64,000 nt of DNA from a bacterium (GTDB lineage: Bacteria > Verrucomicrobiota > Verrucomicrobiia > Limisphaerales > J093): positions 62,001-126,000 of the forward strand of contig JAJXZJ010000053.1 of assembly GCA_021780105.1 (NCBI GenBank), given 5' to 3'. Shown here piece by piece: positions 9,610 through 19,353 of the stretch. The position numbers and the translations under genes are program-made. Under the pieces are notes generated by a model. The model was not told the origin of the DNA and ran no database searches. It saw only the letters and a list, made by a program, of their open reading frames with translations. Positions within the stretch are counted from its first letter, which is position 1. Each line of letters begins with the position of its first letter.

Positions 9610-10403
9610 CCGAGGAACTGCAACTGCGTGTCCATGGCGACGCCGCGTTGACGACGCTGATTTATCTGCCCGGGCTTCACGGCGACTGGACGTTGATCGG
9701 CAGTTTCCGCGCGGCGGTGACGGGGCAGGTCCGCTTTGTCGAATTCACGTATCCGCGCACGCTGACGTGGTCGCTCGCCGACTACGCGGAGGCGGTGGAC
9801 GCAGCGCTGGCGCGCGCCGGCATCAGCGCCGGCTGGTTGCTGGCCGAGTCGTTCGGCTCGCAGGTGGCGTGGCCGCTGCTGGCGAAACCGGACCGGCGGC
9901 TGCGCGTCAAGGGCATCATCCTCGCGGGCGGTTTTGTGCGGCATCCGTGGCCGGCGGCCGTGCGGTGGGCGCGGCGCGGATTGGCGCGGACTTCCAGCGC
10001 CTCGCTCGTCCGGTTCCTCAAGCTCTACGCGCGCTACGCGCCGTTCCGCCACCGGCACGCGCCGGAGACGCTGGCGGACGTGGGCGAATTTATGGCACGG
10101 CGCACCGAGCCGGACCGGCAGGCGATGGTCCACCGGCTGCAATTGATCGCCGACAGTGACTGGCGGCCGGTGGCCGGCGCGGCGACGGTGCCGGTGTTCG
10201 CCCTTTCCGGTCTGGCGGACCCGGTGGTGCCGTGGCCGTGGGTGCGCGGCTGGCTGCGGCGGCGCTGCCCTGCCCTGCGCGGTTGGCGGGTGTGCGCGAA
10301 TGCGGACCATAACGTGCTGGGCACGGCGCCGCGCCCGGCCGCCCGGCAGGTTCTGGAATGGATCGCCGGAACGCCGGCGACGGAACCGGTCAGGACATCT
10401 TGA
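9606..10403 (+). CDS. Alpha/beta hydrolase
   Basis: A 265-residue alpha/beta hydrolase fold. It has the oxyanion-side LPGLHGD motif (about residues 21-27), the nucleophile elbow AESFGS with Ser82, a SGLADPVVP aspartate segment and a late NADHNVLG histidine, giving a complete Ser-Asp-His triad. Its ATG overlaps the addA stop as ATGA, implying translational coupling, although no functional link is obvious. The 3' end overlaps the convergent lysR gene by 14 bases. Substrate unknown. No signal peptide, so it is probably cytoplasmic. Confidence 0.8.
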   Translation: MTEELQLRVHGDAALTTLIYLPGLHGDWTLIGSFRAAVTGQVRFVEFTYPRTLTWSLADYAEAVDAALARAGISAGWLLAESFGSQVAWPLLAKPDRRLRVKGIILAGGFVRHPWPAAVRWARRGLARTSSASLVRFLKLYARYAPFRHRHAPETLADVGEFMARRTEPDRQAMVHRLQLIADSDWRPVAGAATVPVFALSGLADPVVPWPWVRGWLRRRCPALRGWRVCANADHNVLGTAPRPAARQVLEWIAGTPATEPVRTS

Positions 10404-11277
10404 CCGGGTGGCCAAAGCCGCGGCGAAAGTTGGCCAGCGCGGGGGAATCGTCGCCCCGGCGCCAGACGAGCACGGTTTGAACCGGCGGCAGGCCGGGCGG
10501 CAGCGTGCGGAAAACCAGGCCGGGCCGTTTCACCCGCGCCAGCGTGGCCGTGGTCGGCGCGATGCCGAACCCGGCGGAGATGAGCCAGAGTTTGGTCTGG
10601 ATGTCGTTGGCGTATTGGGCCGGATAAGGTTTGGCGCCGGCCGCGGCGCAGGCGGTGAGAAACGCGTCGTAGTAGGCGTGTTGTTTGCTCGGATGCACCA
10701 TCACCAGCGGCTCGCCGTTGAAATCGGCCCACGTCAGGACCCGCTTGGTGGCCAGCCGGTGCCCGGCCGGCACGGCAAGAACCTGGGGGGATTCCTCGAC
10801 GAACTGATACTCCAGTTCGGGAAAGCTGACCGGCGGACGCAGCAGGCCGGCGTCGAGTTCGCGCGCCCGCAGGCGCTGCAACTGCTCCGGACTGGTCAGA
10901 TCGAACAGGGACAGTTGCACGCCGGGGAATTGCTGGCGGAATTTGCGGAGAACGCCCGCCAGCCACGCGTTGGCCGCCGGGGCGATGACGCCCAGCCGCA
11001 GCGTGCCCACCAGCCCGTGTTCCGCCTGCCGGGCGCGCTGTTCTGCCTGGGCGGCGGCGGCCAGCACCGCGCGCGCCTCGTCCAGAAAGACACGGCCGGC
11101 GTGGGTGAGGCTCACCGCGCGGGTCGTCCGCTCGAACAGGCGCACGCCCAGCTCGTCCTCCAGCGCTTTGACCTGCGTGCTGAGCGAGGGCTGGGCGAGG
11201 CGGAGGTTCTCGGCTGCGCGCCGGAAATTGAGGGTTTCCGCGAGCGCGGTGAAGTAGCGCAGATGCCGCAGTTCCAT
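10390..11277 (-). CDS. LysR-family transcriptional regulator
   Basis: A 295-residue protein opening MELRHLRYFTALAETLNFRRAAENL, the winged helix-turn-helix of LysR regulators (residues 1-60). A substrate-binding domain follows with the typical LRLGVI and GFGIAPTT segments. It is divergent from the RND efflux operon that starts 188 bases away, so it most likely controls that operon and itself in response to a small ligand. A T-N11-A inverted repeat lies just upstream of its start codon (11281-11303). The inducer is unknown. Confidence 0.9.
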   Translation of the reverse strand: MELRHLRYFTALAETLNFRRAAENLRLAQPSLSTQVKALEDELGVRLFERTTRAVSLTHAGRVFLDEARAVLAAAAQAEQRARQAEHGLVGTLRLGVIAPAANAWLAGVLRKFRQQFPGVQLSLFDLTSPEQLQRLRARELDAGLLRPPVSFPELEYQFVEESPQVLAVPAGHRLATKRVLTWADFNGEPLVMVHPSKQHAYYDAFLTACAAAGAKPYPAQYANDIQTKLWLISAGFGIAPTTATLARVKRPGLVFRTLPPGLPPVQTVLVWRRGDDSPALANFRRGFGHPVKMS

Positions 11278-11280
11278 GCC

Positions 11281-11303
11281 ATTGATAGTAGGCAGGTATT
11301 AAT
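11281..11303. promoter_or_regulatory. Candidate LysR-type operator (T-N11-A box)
   Basis: ATTGAT-N11-ATTAAT is an inverted repeat with five of six arm positions complementary and the T-N11-A core of LysR operators. It starts 4 bases upstream of the lysR start codon, in the intergenic region shared with the RND operon. This position fits autoregulation and divergent control. Confidence 0.45.
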
Positions 11304-11464
11304 CCGCAAGCAAACTGGTATTGGGCGGCCGCCGCCGGATCGGGCAAGCTGCCACCGCGTCGTCCGGCCGCGTCAGGCCGCGGAACCCTCCCGTCACCCG
11401 CTCCGTCTTCGCGGGCGGCAGTGCCGGAGCCGCGGACTGGGGCGCCGGTGGCCTGGAAGCCGCC

Positions 11465-14400
11465 ATGTGGATCGTTCGTCTTGCGTTGCGCCGGCCCTAC
11501 ACGTTCGTCGTGGGGGCCATCGTGCTGTTGCTGATCACGCCGTTTGTGCTGTTGCGCACGCCCACGGACATTTTCCCCGCCATCAACATCCCGGTCGTCA
11601 GCATCGTCTGGCAATACACCGGCTTGAATGCGGAGGAAATCGAGCAGCGCATCAATTATAACCAGGAGCGCGCGCTGACGACGACCGTCAATGACATCGA
11701 GCACATCGAGTCCACCGCCTACAACGGCATCGGCGTCATCAAGGTGTTCTTCCGCGAGGGCAGTTCGGTGGACGCCGGCGTGGCGCAGGTGACCGCCATC
11801 GCCCAGACCATCATTCGCACGATGCCGGCCGGCACGCAGCCCCCGTTGATCATCCGCTACAGCGCCTCCACCGTGCCCATTCTACAATACAGCATCAGCA
11901 GCCCGAAGCTTACCGAGCAGGAGATTTTCGACATCAGCGCCAACATGATTCGCGTGGGCCTGGCCACGGTGCGCGGCGCGGCGATGCCCTGGCCGTACGG
12001 CGGGCGCTCGCGCCTGGTGTCCGTGGACCTCGACCTCACGGCGCTCAAGGCCAAGAACCTCGCGCCGCTGGACGTGGTCAACGCGCTCAACGCGCAGAAC
12101 CTGGTGTTTCCCAGCGGCACGGCCAAGATCGGCGGCACGGAATACAACGTGGAACTCAACACCAGCCCGCGCGTGATGGCCGACCTGAACGATCTGCCCG
12201 TGAGGGTGGTCAACGGCGCCGTCATCCGCCTGCGCGACGTGGCCCAGGTGCGCGACGGCTACCTGCCGCAGCAGAACATCGTGCGCAACGAGGGCGTGCG
12301 TGGCGCGCTGTTGACGGTTTACAAAAGCGGCGCGGCCTCGACGCTGGACGTCGTCAGCGGCGTCAAGCGCGCCCTGCCCGGCGTGCTCAGCGGGTTGCCC
12401 CGCGACTTGAACGTCAAGGAATTCGCCGACCAGTCGGTCTTCGTCCGCTCGGCCATCACCGGTGTGGCGCGCGAAGGCGTCATCGCCGCCGCACTGACGG
12501 CGTTGATGATCCTGCTCTTCATCGGCTCCTGGCGCAGCACGCTGATCATCGCGCTGTCCATCCCGCTGTCGGTTCTCGCCTCGCTCGCCTGCCTCAGCGC
12601 CCTGGGCGAAACCGTCAACCTGATGACGCTCGGCGGCCTTGCCCTCGCCGTGGGCATTCTCGTGGACGACGCGACTGTGGCCATCGAAAACATCCACCGC
12701 CACATGGCCTCCGGGAAACCGTTGGACGACGCCATCATGGACGGCGCGGCGGAGATCGCCATGCCGGCGTTTGTTTCCACGCTCTGCATCTGCATCGTAT
12801 TTGTGCCGATGTTCTTCCTGAAGGGCGTGGCGCACTACCTGTTCGTGCCGCTGGCCGAGGCGGTGGTGTTCGCCATGCTCGCCAGCTACGTCATTTCCCG
12901 GACGCTGGTACCCACGCTGGTGATGTGGTTTTACCGGGGCGTGGACCATTACGCGGGCCACGACGAACCCACCGCGCCGTGGCTGCGACCGCTGGCGGCC
13001 GTGCAAACCAGCTTCGAACGCGGGTTCGACCGTTTCCGTGACGGCTACCGGCTGCTGCTCGGCGCGGTGCTGCACCATCGCCTGGCCTTCGCCGGCGCGT
13101 TCCTGGTGTTCTGCGCGGGCACGATGCTGCTGGCGCCGCAACTGGGGCAGGACTTTTTCCCGACCGTGGACGCCGGGCAGTTCCGGTTGCACCTGCGCGC
13201 CCGCAGCGGAACGCGCATCGAGGAAACCGCCCGGCTCGTGGACCAGGTGGAGGCCGCGGTCCGCGCGGAAATCCCCGCCGACGAATACGGCGGCATGTTG
13301 GACAACATCGGCATCCCGGTGTCCAGCATCAACCTGACCTACAACGACAGCGGCCTGCTGGGCACGGGCGACGCGGACATCCTCGTCTCGCTGCGGCCGC
13401 GGCACCATCCGACGGACGGCTACGTGCGGGCGTTGCGCCGCCGGCTCAACCGTGATTTCCCCGGCCTCACGTTCTATTTTCTGCCGGCCGATATCGTGAG
13501 CCAGTCCATCAACTTCGGCCTGCCGGCGCCGTTCGACATCCAGATCGTTGGCCGCGACCAGACGAAGAACCGCGAACTGGCCGCGCGCCTGGCCGACGAC
13601 ATCCGCCACGTGCCCGGTGCGGTGGACGTGCGGGTGCAGCAACCCGCCGACCAGCCGAAACTGCGGTTTGCGATTGACCGCACCAAAGCCGCGGAACTCG
13701 GACTCGCGGAGCGCGACGTGGCCAACTCCGTGTTGCTCAGCCTCAGCGGCAGCAGCCAGGTCCAGCCAACCTTCTGGCTCAATCCGGCCGTCGGCATTCA
13801 ATACCTCGTCAACGTCGCCGCGCCGGAATACCGGATGGACTCGCTCGCGGCGCTGGACTCCATTCCCATCAACGCCAGCCACCCCGGCGAAGGCGACTCG
13901 CAGATTCTCGCCAACGTGGCGCGGGTCAGCCGGCAGAACGGCCCGACGATCATCTCGCATTACAACGTGATGCCGGTGATTGACATCTTTGGCGGGGTCA
14001 GCGGACGCGATCTCGGCGGCGTGCTGAACGACATCAAACCGCTCATCGCCAAGACCGGGAAGGAACTGCCCCGCGGCAGCCGGATCAAGGTGCGCGGCCA
14101 GGCGGAAACCATGCAGGCCAGCTTTTCCAGCCTCATGGTCGGACTCGTGCTGGCCATCGTGTTCATCTACCTGCTGCTGGTGGTCAACTTCCAAAGCTGG
14201 CTGGATCCGTTCATCATCATCACCGCCCTGCCCGGCGCGCTCGCCGGCGTCGTGTGGGCGCTCCACCTCACGCTGACGACCGCCAGCGTGCCCGCGTTGA
14301 TGGGCGCGATCATGAGCCTGGGCGTGGCCACCGCCAACTCCGTGCTGGTCGTGACCTTCGCGCGGAACGATCTCCAGCGGGGCCTGGACCCGCTGACGGC

Positions 14401-14662
14401 CGCGTGGGAGGCGGGCGTCAGCCGGTTGCGCCCGGTGCTGATGACCGCGACGGCCATGATCATCGGCATGATCCCGATGGCGCTGGGGCTCGGCGAAGGT
14501 GGCGAGCAAAACGCCCCGCTGGGCCGCGCCGTGATCGGCGGCCTGGTGGTCGCCACGATTGCGACGCTGTTCTTCGTGCCGGTGGTCTTCAGCCTCCTGC
14601 ACCGCGCCGCAGCCGCCGTGCGCGCCCCCGCCGGCGCGGCAAAACCGGCCCCGGCCGGTTGA
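11465..14662 (+). CDS. RND efflux transporter permease (AcrB/MexB-type)
   Basis: A 1065-residue inner-membrane permease, close to the usual 1030-1050. The N-terminus MWIVRLALRRPYTFVVGAIVL starts the first membrane helix, and a large periplasmic loop and helix bundle are repeated in the second half. The proton-relay aspartates Asp401-Asp402 lie in GILVDDATVAIENIH. It should pump drugs, dyes or other amphiphiles out in exchange for protons, together with the adaptor and outer-membrane lipoprotein that follow. The ATG at 11465 was chosen because the upstream in-frame extension is basic and of low complexity. The adaptor begins 12 bases after its stop. Confidence 0.92.
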   Translation: MWIVRLALRRPYTFVVGAIVLLLITPFVLLRTPTDIFPAINIPVVSIVWQYTGLNAEEIEQRINYNQERALTTTVNDIEHIESTAYNGIGVIKVFFREGSSVDAGVAQVTAIAQTIIRTMPAGTQPPLIIRYSASTVPILQYSISSPKLTEQEIFDISANMIRVGLATVRGAAMPWPYGGRSRLVSVDLDLTALKAKNLAPLDVVNALNAQNLVFPSGTAKIGGTEYNVELNTSPRVMADLNDLPVRVVNGAVIRLRDVAQVRDGYLPQQNIVRNEGVRGALLTVYKSGAASTLDVVSGVKRALPGVLSGLPRDLNVKEFADQSVFVRSAITGVAREGVIAAALTALMILLFIGSWRSTLIIALSIPLSVLASLACLSALGETVNLMTLGGLALAVGILVDDATVAIENIHRHMASGKPLDDAIMDGAAEIAMPAFVSTLCICIVFVPMFFLKGVAHYLFVPLAEAVVFAMLASYVISRTLVPTLVMWFYRGVDHYAGHDEPTAPWLRPLAAVQTSFERGFDRFRDGYRLLLGAVLHHRLAFAGAFLVFCAGTMLLAPQLGQDFFPTVDAGQFRLHLRARSGTRIEETARLVDQVEAAVRAEIPADEYGGMLDNIGIPVSSINLTYNDSGLLGTGDADILVSLRPRHHPTDGYVRALRRRLNRDFPGLTFYFLPADIVSQSINFGLPAPFDIQIVGRDQTKNRELAARLADDIRHVPGAVDVRVQQPADQPKLRFAIDRTKAAELGLAERDVANSVLLSLSGSSQVQPTFWLNPAVGIQYLVNVAAPEYRMDSLAALDSIPINASHPGEGDSQILANVARVSRQNGPTIISHYNVMPVIDIFGGVSGRDLGGVLNDIKPLIAKTGKELPRGSRIKVRGQAETMQASFSSLMVGLVLAIVFIYLLLVVNFQSWLDPFIIITALPGALAGVVWALHLTLTTASVPALMGAIMSLGVATANSVLVVTFARNDLQRGLDPLTAAWEAGVSRLRPVLMTATAMIIGMIPMALGLGEGGEQNAPLGRAVIGGLVVATIATLFFVPVVFSLLHRAAAAVRAPAGAAKPAPAG

Positions 14663-14674
14663 TGTTTTCCTGCC

Positions 14675-15883
14675 ATGAATGCGATTGATCCTCACCCAAC
14701 CCCGCCGGACGGTCCGCCGGCCGCGCTCTCGGCGGCTGCGGCGCAATCCGCCGCCAGGCTCCGCCATGCGGCGATCGCCGCGGTTGTGCTGATCGTTGTC
14801 GGGGCCGCCGCGGGCCTGTTTCCGCGCTGGCGCCAGCGCGCCGAATTGCGCGCCGAAACCCGCGAACTGGCCGTGCCGACCGTGGCCGTCGCGTTGCCGA
14901 CGCCGGGCACCAACACCGAGGGCGCGCCGCTGCCGGCGGAGGTCAAGGCCTTTGTCGAGGCGCCGATTTACGCCCGCGCCAGCGGCTACCTGAAACAGTG
15001 GTTCGTGGACATCGGCACCAACGTCGCCGCCGGCCAGTTGCTCGCGGAAATCGAGACGCCCGAACTGGACCAGGAACTCGCCCGCGCCCGCGCCGAGCTG
15101 GCCCAGGCCGAAGCCGCGCTGGCGCTCGCCAAAATCACCGCCGCGCGCTGGGCGGATTTGCTCAAAACCGCCAGCGTCAGCGAACAGGAAACCGCCGAAA
15201 AACAGGCCGATCTGGCCTTGAAAACCGCCACCGTGGACGCCGCGCAGGCCGAGGTCCACCGGCTGGCGGATCTGCAATCCTTCGCCCGCGTGACCGCACC
15301 GTTCACCGGCACCATCACCGCGCGCCTCACGGACGTGGGCCAGCTCATCACCGCCGGCAGCGGACGGGAGCTTTTCCGGCTGGCACAGACCGACACCCTG
15401 CGCGTCTATGTGCGCGTCCCGCAAACCCTGTCGCGCGGCGTGGCGCCCGGCCAGATGGCGGAGCTGGCCGTGCCGGAACTGCCCGGCCGCGTGTTTCCCG
15501 CCCGCATCGTCCGCACGGCGGGCGCGATGGACACGCAGTCGCGCACGTTGCTGACCGAGCTGGCCGTGGACAATCCACGCGGCGAAATCCTCGCCGGCAG
15601 TTACGCCCAGGTGCGCTTCACCGAATCCAAGCCGGAACCGGCCCTGACCGTGCCGGCAAATTCGCTGCTGTTCCGCGCCGAGGGATTGCAGGTGGGCGTC
15701 GTCGCCGCCGGTGATCAGGTCGCGATGCACACCGTCACCGTCGGGCGCGACTTCGGGCCGACGATCGAGATTCTCACCGGGCTGCAGCCCACGGACCGGG
15801 TCATTCTTAATCCGCCGGATTCGCTCGTCGGCGGCACGACCGTGCGCGTGGCAACCGCCGCCAAACCGACGTCCAAGAAATGA
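14675..15883 (+). CDS. RND efflux periplasmic adaptor (membrane fusion protein)
   Basis: A 402-residue protein with a single N-terminal membrane anchor (about residues 30-50). Lipoyl-like halves follow (PIYARASGYLKQWFVDIGTNVAAGQLLAEIETP and FARVTAPFTGTITAR) flanking an alpha-helical hairpin rich in Ala, Glu and Gln (about 130-195), then beta-barrel and membrane-proximal domains. It bridges the RND permease to the outer-membrane channel. Its stop overlaps the start of the outer-membrane gene (ATGA at 15880-15883), so the three genes form one operon. Confidence 0.9.
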   Translation: MNAIDPHPTPPDGPPAALSAAAAQSAARLRHAAIAAVVLIVVGAAAGLFPRWRQRAELRAETRELAVPTVAVALPTPGTNTEGAPLPAEVKAFVEAPIYARASGYLKQWFVDIGTNVAAGQLLAEIETPELDQELARARAELAQAEAALALAKITAARWADLLKTASVSEQETAEKQADLALKTATVDAAQAEVHRLADLQSFARVTAPFTGTITARLTDVGQLITAGSGRELFRLAQTDTLRVYVRVPQTLSRGVAPGQMAELAVPELPGRVFPARIVRTAGAMDTQSRTLLTELAVDNPRGEILAGSYAQVRFTESKPEPALTVPANSLLFRAEGLQVGVVAAGDQVAMHTVTVGRDFGPTIEILTGLQPTDRVILNPPDSLVGGTTVRVATAAKPTSKK

Positions 15884-17340
15884 GCGCGCGCGCCCTCCCC
15901 TGGCTCACGCTGACGGTGCTGTGGCTCGCCGGCTGCGCGGTCGGCCCGGACTACCGGCGGCCGGCCGCCCTAGGCACGAACGCCGCGCCCGCCGCGTTTG
16001 GCGGCGCGGTCACCATCACCAACGCGGGCGACTGGAAGCCGGCCGAACCCGCGGCCGGTGTTGCGCGCGGCGCGTGGTGGGAACTCTTCGGCGACGCGGA
16101 GTTAAACCGCCTGGAAAGGCTGGCCGCCGTCGGCAACCAGCAACTGGCCGTGGCTGCCGCGCGGTTCGAGCAGTCGCGGGCGGAGGTCAACGTGGCGCGC
16201 GCAGACCTGTTCCCGCACGTCAGCGTGGATCCCGCCTATACACGCCAGCGCACCAGCCAGAATCAGCCGTTCCTCGGCAAGCCCGCCGGCGTGAGTGCCA
16301 CCTACAACGTCTTCACCTTCCCGCTGGACGCGAGCTGGGAGCCGGACCTCTGGGGACGCGTCCGCCGGCAGACCGAATCCGCCCGCGCGCAGCTTGCGGC
16401 CTCGGCGGACGACCTCGCGGCGGCGCGGCTGGCCGTGGAGGCGGAGCTGGCCACCGACTACTTCACGCTTCGCTCGCTCGACGCCGAATACGCGTTGCTG
16501 GAAAAAACGGTGACGGCCTACCGCCTGTCGCTCGAACTGACGCGCAACCGCCGCCGCGGCGGCATCGCCAGCGATCTCGACGTCTCCCAGGCCGAAACCC
16601 AACTGCGGGCGACCGAGGCCCAATTGCCCGCCGTGGACCTGCAGCGGATCAACCTCCGTCACGCGCTGGCCACGCTGTGCGGCCAGGCGGCGACCGGTTT
16701 TGTGCTGGCGGGCAGCACCAACGCCATGTCGGCCGCGCCGTTGATTCCGCCGTCGCTGCCCAGCGAACTGTTGGAACGGCGGCCGGACATCGCCGCCGCC
16801 GAACGGCGCATGGCCGCGGCCAACGCGGCGGTCGGCGTCGCGCAGACGGCATTTTACCCGCGCCTGGTCATCAACGGTCTGGCGGGTTTCCAGTCGGTCA
16901 GCGCGAGCACCTGGTTCGACTGGCCGAGCCGGCTGTGGGCCGTGGGACCGGCGCTTCAGTTTCCGTTGTTCACCGGCGGTCGCAACCGCGCGCAACTCGC
17001 CGCCGCCCGTGCCGCCTATGACGAGACGGTGGCCGCCTACCGCGCCACGGTGCTGACCGCGTTCCAGGAAGTCGAGGACCAGCTTGCCGCCCAGCGCCTC
17101 CTCGCCGCGCAACTTACCGCCGAAAACGCCGCGCTGGCTGCGGCGCAGCACACGTTGGAAATCTCGCAGAACCGCTACCGCTCCGGCCTGGTGACCTACC
17201 TGGAGGTGGTCACCGCGCAAAGCGCCGCCTTGTCGGGCGAACGCACGGTGGTGCAGCTCCACGCAGAGCGGCTCGCCGCGAGTGTCGCCCTCACCAAGGC
17301 GCTGGGCGGCGGGTGGACGACCGGCCCGGTGCTTCGCTAG
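15880..17340 (+). CDS. Outer-membrane efflux lipoprotein (NodT/OprM family)
   Basis: A 486-residue TolC-superfamily channel with a lipoprotein signal: LAGC lipobox with Cys19, followed by AVGPDYRRP, the NodT-family hallmark. Two OEP repeats of long helices follow, with the GIASDLDVSQAETQL and RYRSGLVTYLEVVTAQ segments characteristic of each. It forms the outer-membrane duct of the preceding RND pump. The start overlaps the adaptor stop by four bases. The gene ends 11 bases before a convergent beta-propeller gene. Confidence 0.92.
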   Translation: MSARALPWLTLTVLWLAGCAVGPDYRRPAALGTNAAPAAFGGAVTITNAGDWKPAEPAAGVARGAWWELFGDAELNRLERLAAVGNQQLAVAAARFEQSRAEVNVARADLFPHVSVDPAYTRQRTSQNQPFLGKPAGVSATYNVFTFPLDASWEPDLWGRVRRQTESARAQLAASADDLAAARLAVEAELATDYFTLRSLDAEYALLEKTVTAYRLSLELTRNRRRGGIASDLDVSQAETQLRATEAQLPAVDLQRINLRHALATLCGQAATGFVLAGSTNAMSAAPLIPPSLPSELLERRPDIAAAERRMAAANAAVGVAQTAFYPRLVINGLAGFQSVSASTWFDWPSRLWAVGPALQFPLFTGGRNRAQLAAARAAYDETVAAYRATVLTAFQEVEDQLAAQRLLAAQLTAENAALAAAQHTLEISQNRYRSGLVTYLEVVTAQSAALSGERTVVQLHAERLAASVALTKALGGGWTTGPVLR

Positions 17341-17350
17341 CGAAAACGCC

Positions 17351-18613
17351 TCACTTCGCCCGCACGTCGTAGCACAGCAACGTGTCCTGATCGCGCAGAT
17401 AGACCCGGCCGTCGCAGACGACGGGATGCGACCACGTGTCCGTTCCGCTCTGATCCGGCGGCGCGAACCGCCCGGTTTCCTTGTAACCGTCCGGCGCCGC
17501 TTCGATCAGCGCGACGTGGCTGTCGCCCTTCTTTTCTTCGCGGAGGTAAAAATGCTTGTCGGCAAACGTCAGCGAACCCTTGCCGAATTTTTCCTTCTCC
17601 GCCCAGACGAGTTTGCCCGTCTCCAACTCCTGGCAGACCCAGCCGTTCTTGTCGGAGTAACCATAAATATGGTCGCCGATACCGACGATGCCGCCGTGGT
17701 GGTTGTCCATGACCTTGTTCGCATAAACCTGCTCCGCCTTGAACGAACCGTTCTCCGCCGTGACTTTGAACCCGTTGCCGCCGGCGCCGTAGAATGAACT
17801 CACATACACCCAGCCGTCGCGCCAGACCGGCGTGGCGACCACGGCGGTGGAGCCTTTGCGGCGTGCCTGCCAGAGCACCCGGCCGTCTTTGGCAGCGATG
17901 CCGGCGACGTGCTGCATGGTGAGCAGCAGATATTGGCGCGCGCCGCCGAAATCCACCGGCACGAGCGACGAATACTGGGCTTCATCGGTGAAATCCGTCG
18001 TCCGCCAGAGGACCGCGCCGGTCTGCTTGTTCAAGGCAACGACCGCGCCCTTCTCGCCGCCCGGCGTGCAGACCACCTGGTCGCCGTCAACGACCGGTGA
18101 CTCGGAATACCCCCACTCCGGCCGCACGCCGCCGAAATCATTGGTGAAATTTTTCCGCCAAACTTCCCTGCCCGTGGCGGCGTCGAAGCACCCGAAATCG
18201 CCCCACTGGCTCAGCGCGAACACGAGGCCGCCGTCCACGGTCGGCACGGCCCGCACGCCGGCAAAACCGCCCCAGCCCGGCGCGCCGCCGGCGCCGAGTT
18301 TCGCCGTCCAGAGCGGTTTGCCGTCGGCGCGATTCAACGCGATGACCGACGCGCTGTCGCCCAGATCGCCGGCCGAGTAAATGCGGTCGCCTACGACCGC
18401 CACGGCGGCAAAGCCGGCGCCCAGGCCGGTGGCCTTCCACGCCAGCGGCGGACCGCCGGCCGGCCAGGACTTGAGCAGGCCGGTGTCCGGCGAAACGTCG
18501 TCGCGGTGCGGCCCGCGCCACTGCGGCCAGTCGTTCGCAGCGGTGAGGGACAAGGTGCCTACGGCCGCGGTCAACGCCGCGCCGGCGAGGAAGCGGAGGC
18601 GGGTCAAGTTCAT
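17351..18613 (-). CDS. Secreted PQQ-like beta-propeller repeat protein
   Basis: 420 residues with a signal peptide (residues 1-25, ending SLTAA). The mature N-terminus NDWPQWRGPHRDDVSPDTG is the WPxWRGP motif common in planctomycete and verrucomicrobial PQQ-like proteins. Repeated blades follow with motifs such as ALNRADGKPLWTAKL, CFDAATGREVWRK and ALNKQTGAVLWRT (family consensus A-x-D-x-x-TGxxxW). It is probably a non-catalytic eight-bladed propeller in the periplasm. A clear paralogue is encoded at 53529-54782. Function unknown. Confidence 0.85.
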   Translation of the reverse strand: MNLTRLRFLAGAALTAAVGTLSLTAANDWPQWRGPHRDDVSPDTGLLKSWPAGGPPLAWKATGLGAGFAAVAVVGDRIYSAGDLGDSASVIALNRADGKPLWTAKLGAGGAPGWGGFAGVRAVPTVDGGLVFALSQWGDFGCFDAATGREVWRKNFTNDFGGVRPEWGYSESPVVDGDQVVCTPGGEKGAVVALNKQTGAVLWRTTDFTDEAQYSSLVPVDFGGARQYLLLTMQHVAGIAAKDGRVLWQARRKGSTAVVATPVWRDGWVYVSSFYGAGGNGFKVTAENGSFKAEQVYANKVMDNHHGGIVGIGDHIYGYSDKNGWVCQELETGKLVWAEKEKFGKGSLTFADKHFYLREEKKGDSHVALIEAAPDGYKETGRFAPPDQSGTDTWSHPVVCDGRVYLRDQDTLLCYDVRAK

Positions 18614-18704
18614 GCGCCCATCAAAGCGATTTGACCGGCAAAGTAAAGCGCGGGCGGAACGATTTGCCTCGCGTCCGCACCGGCTTGGCGGTTAATTCGC
18701 CGTC

Positions 18705-19337
18705 ATGTTGGTCACGGAATTGGTGTCGGCGGTGGCAGTGCCCTCGCGCCGTCTGATGGTGGTGTTGCACGGCTTGGGCGACAGCATGGACGGCTACCGC
18801 TGGCTGCCGCTGGAGCTGGACCTGCCGTGGTTGAATTACCTGCTCGTGAACGCGCCGGACGACTACTACGGCGGCTATTCGTGGTATGACATTTACGGCG
18901 ACGCGGACACCGGCATCGTGCGCAGCCGCAGGCTGCTGTTCGAGCTGTTCGACGGCCTGCCGGCGCGCGGTTTTCCGGTGGATCAAACGGTGCTGTTCGG
19001 GTTCTCGCAAGGCTGCCTGATGACGCTGGAAATGGGCGCGCGGTATCCGCAACGGCTGGCGGGGCTGGTGGGCGTGAGCGGCTACGTCCACAACGCCGGC
19101 GCGCTGCTGGGCGAGCTGTCGCCCGTCGCGAAGGAACAACGCTTCCTCGTCACCCACGGCACACAGGATCCGCTGCTGCCCATCGAGCCGGTGCGCCGGG
19201 ACATGGCGCGGCTGCGGGCGGCGGGTTTGAACCTCGCGTGGCACGAGTTCGACAAGGTCCATACGATCGCCGGCGCCGCGGAACTGGCGTTGATCCGCCA
19301 GTTCGTGGAAAGTTGCTTCGCACCGGCAAAATCGTGA
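18705..19337 (+). CDS. Phospholipase/carboxylesterase-family hydrolase
   Basis: A 210-residue alpha/beta hydrolase of the carboxylesterase/acyl-protein-thioesterase group. It has the LHGLGDSMDGY oxyanion loop, the GFSQGCLM nucleophile with Ser101, HGTQDPLLP with Asp156, and His186. It should hydrolyse short esters or thioesters in the cytoplasm, as no signal peptide is present. It is divergent from the beta-propeller gene, 91 bases from that start, and convergent with the small gene downstream. Substrate unknown. Confidence 0.82.
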   Translation: MLVTELVSAVAVPSRRLMVVLHGLGDSMDGYRWLPLELDLPWLNYLLVNAPDDYYGGYSWYDIYGDADTGIVRSRRLLFELFDGLPARGFPVDQTVLFGFSQGCLMTLEMGARYPQRLAGLVGVSGYVHNAGALLGELSPVAKEQRFLVTHGTQDPLLPIEPVRRDMARLRAAGLNLAWHEFDKVHTIAGAAELALIRQFVESCFAPAKS

Positions 19338-19353
19338 AAACCGACGGCCGCGG

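Noticed and set aside
11882..15730. Open frame of 1282 codons on the minus strand opposite the RND permease and adaptor genes
   Set aside because: It is a high-GC shadow: His/Arg/Gly-rich, no domain or membrane pattern, and opposite two clear RND genes.
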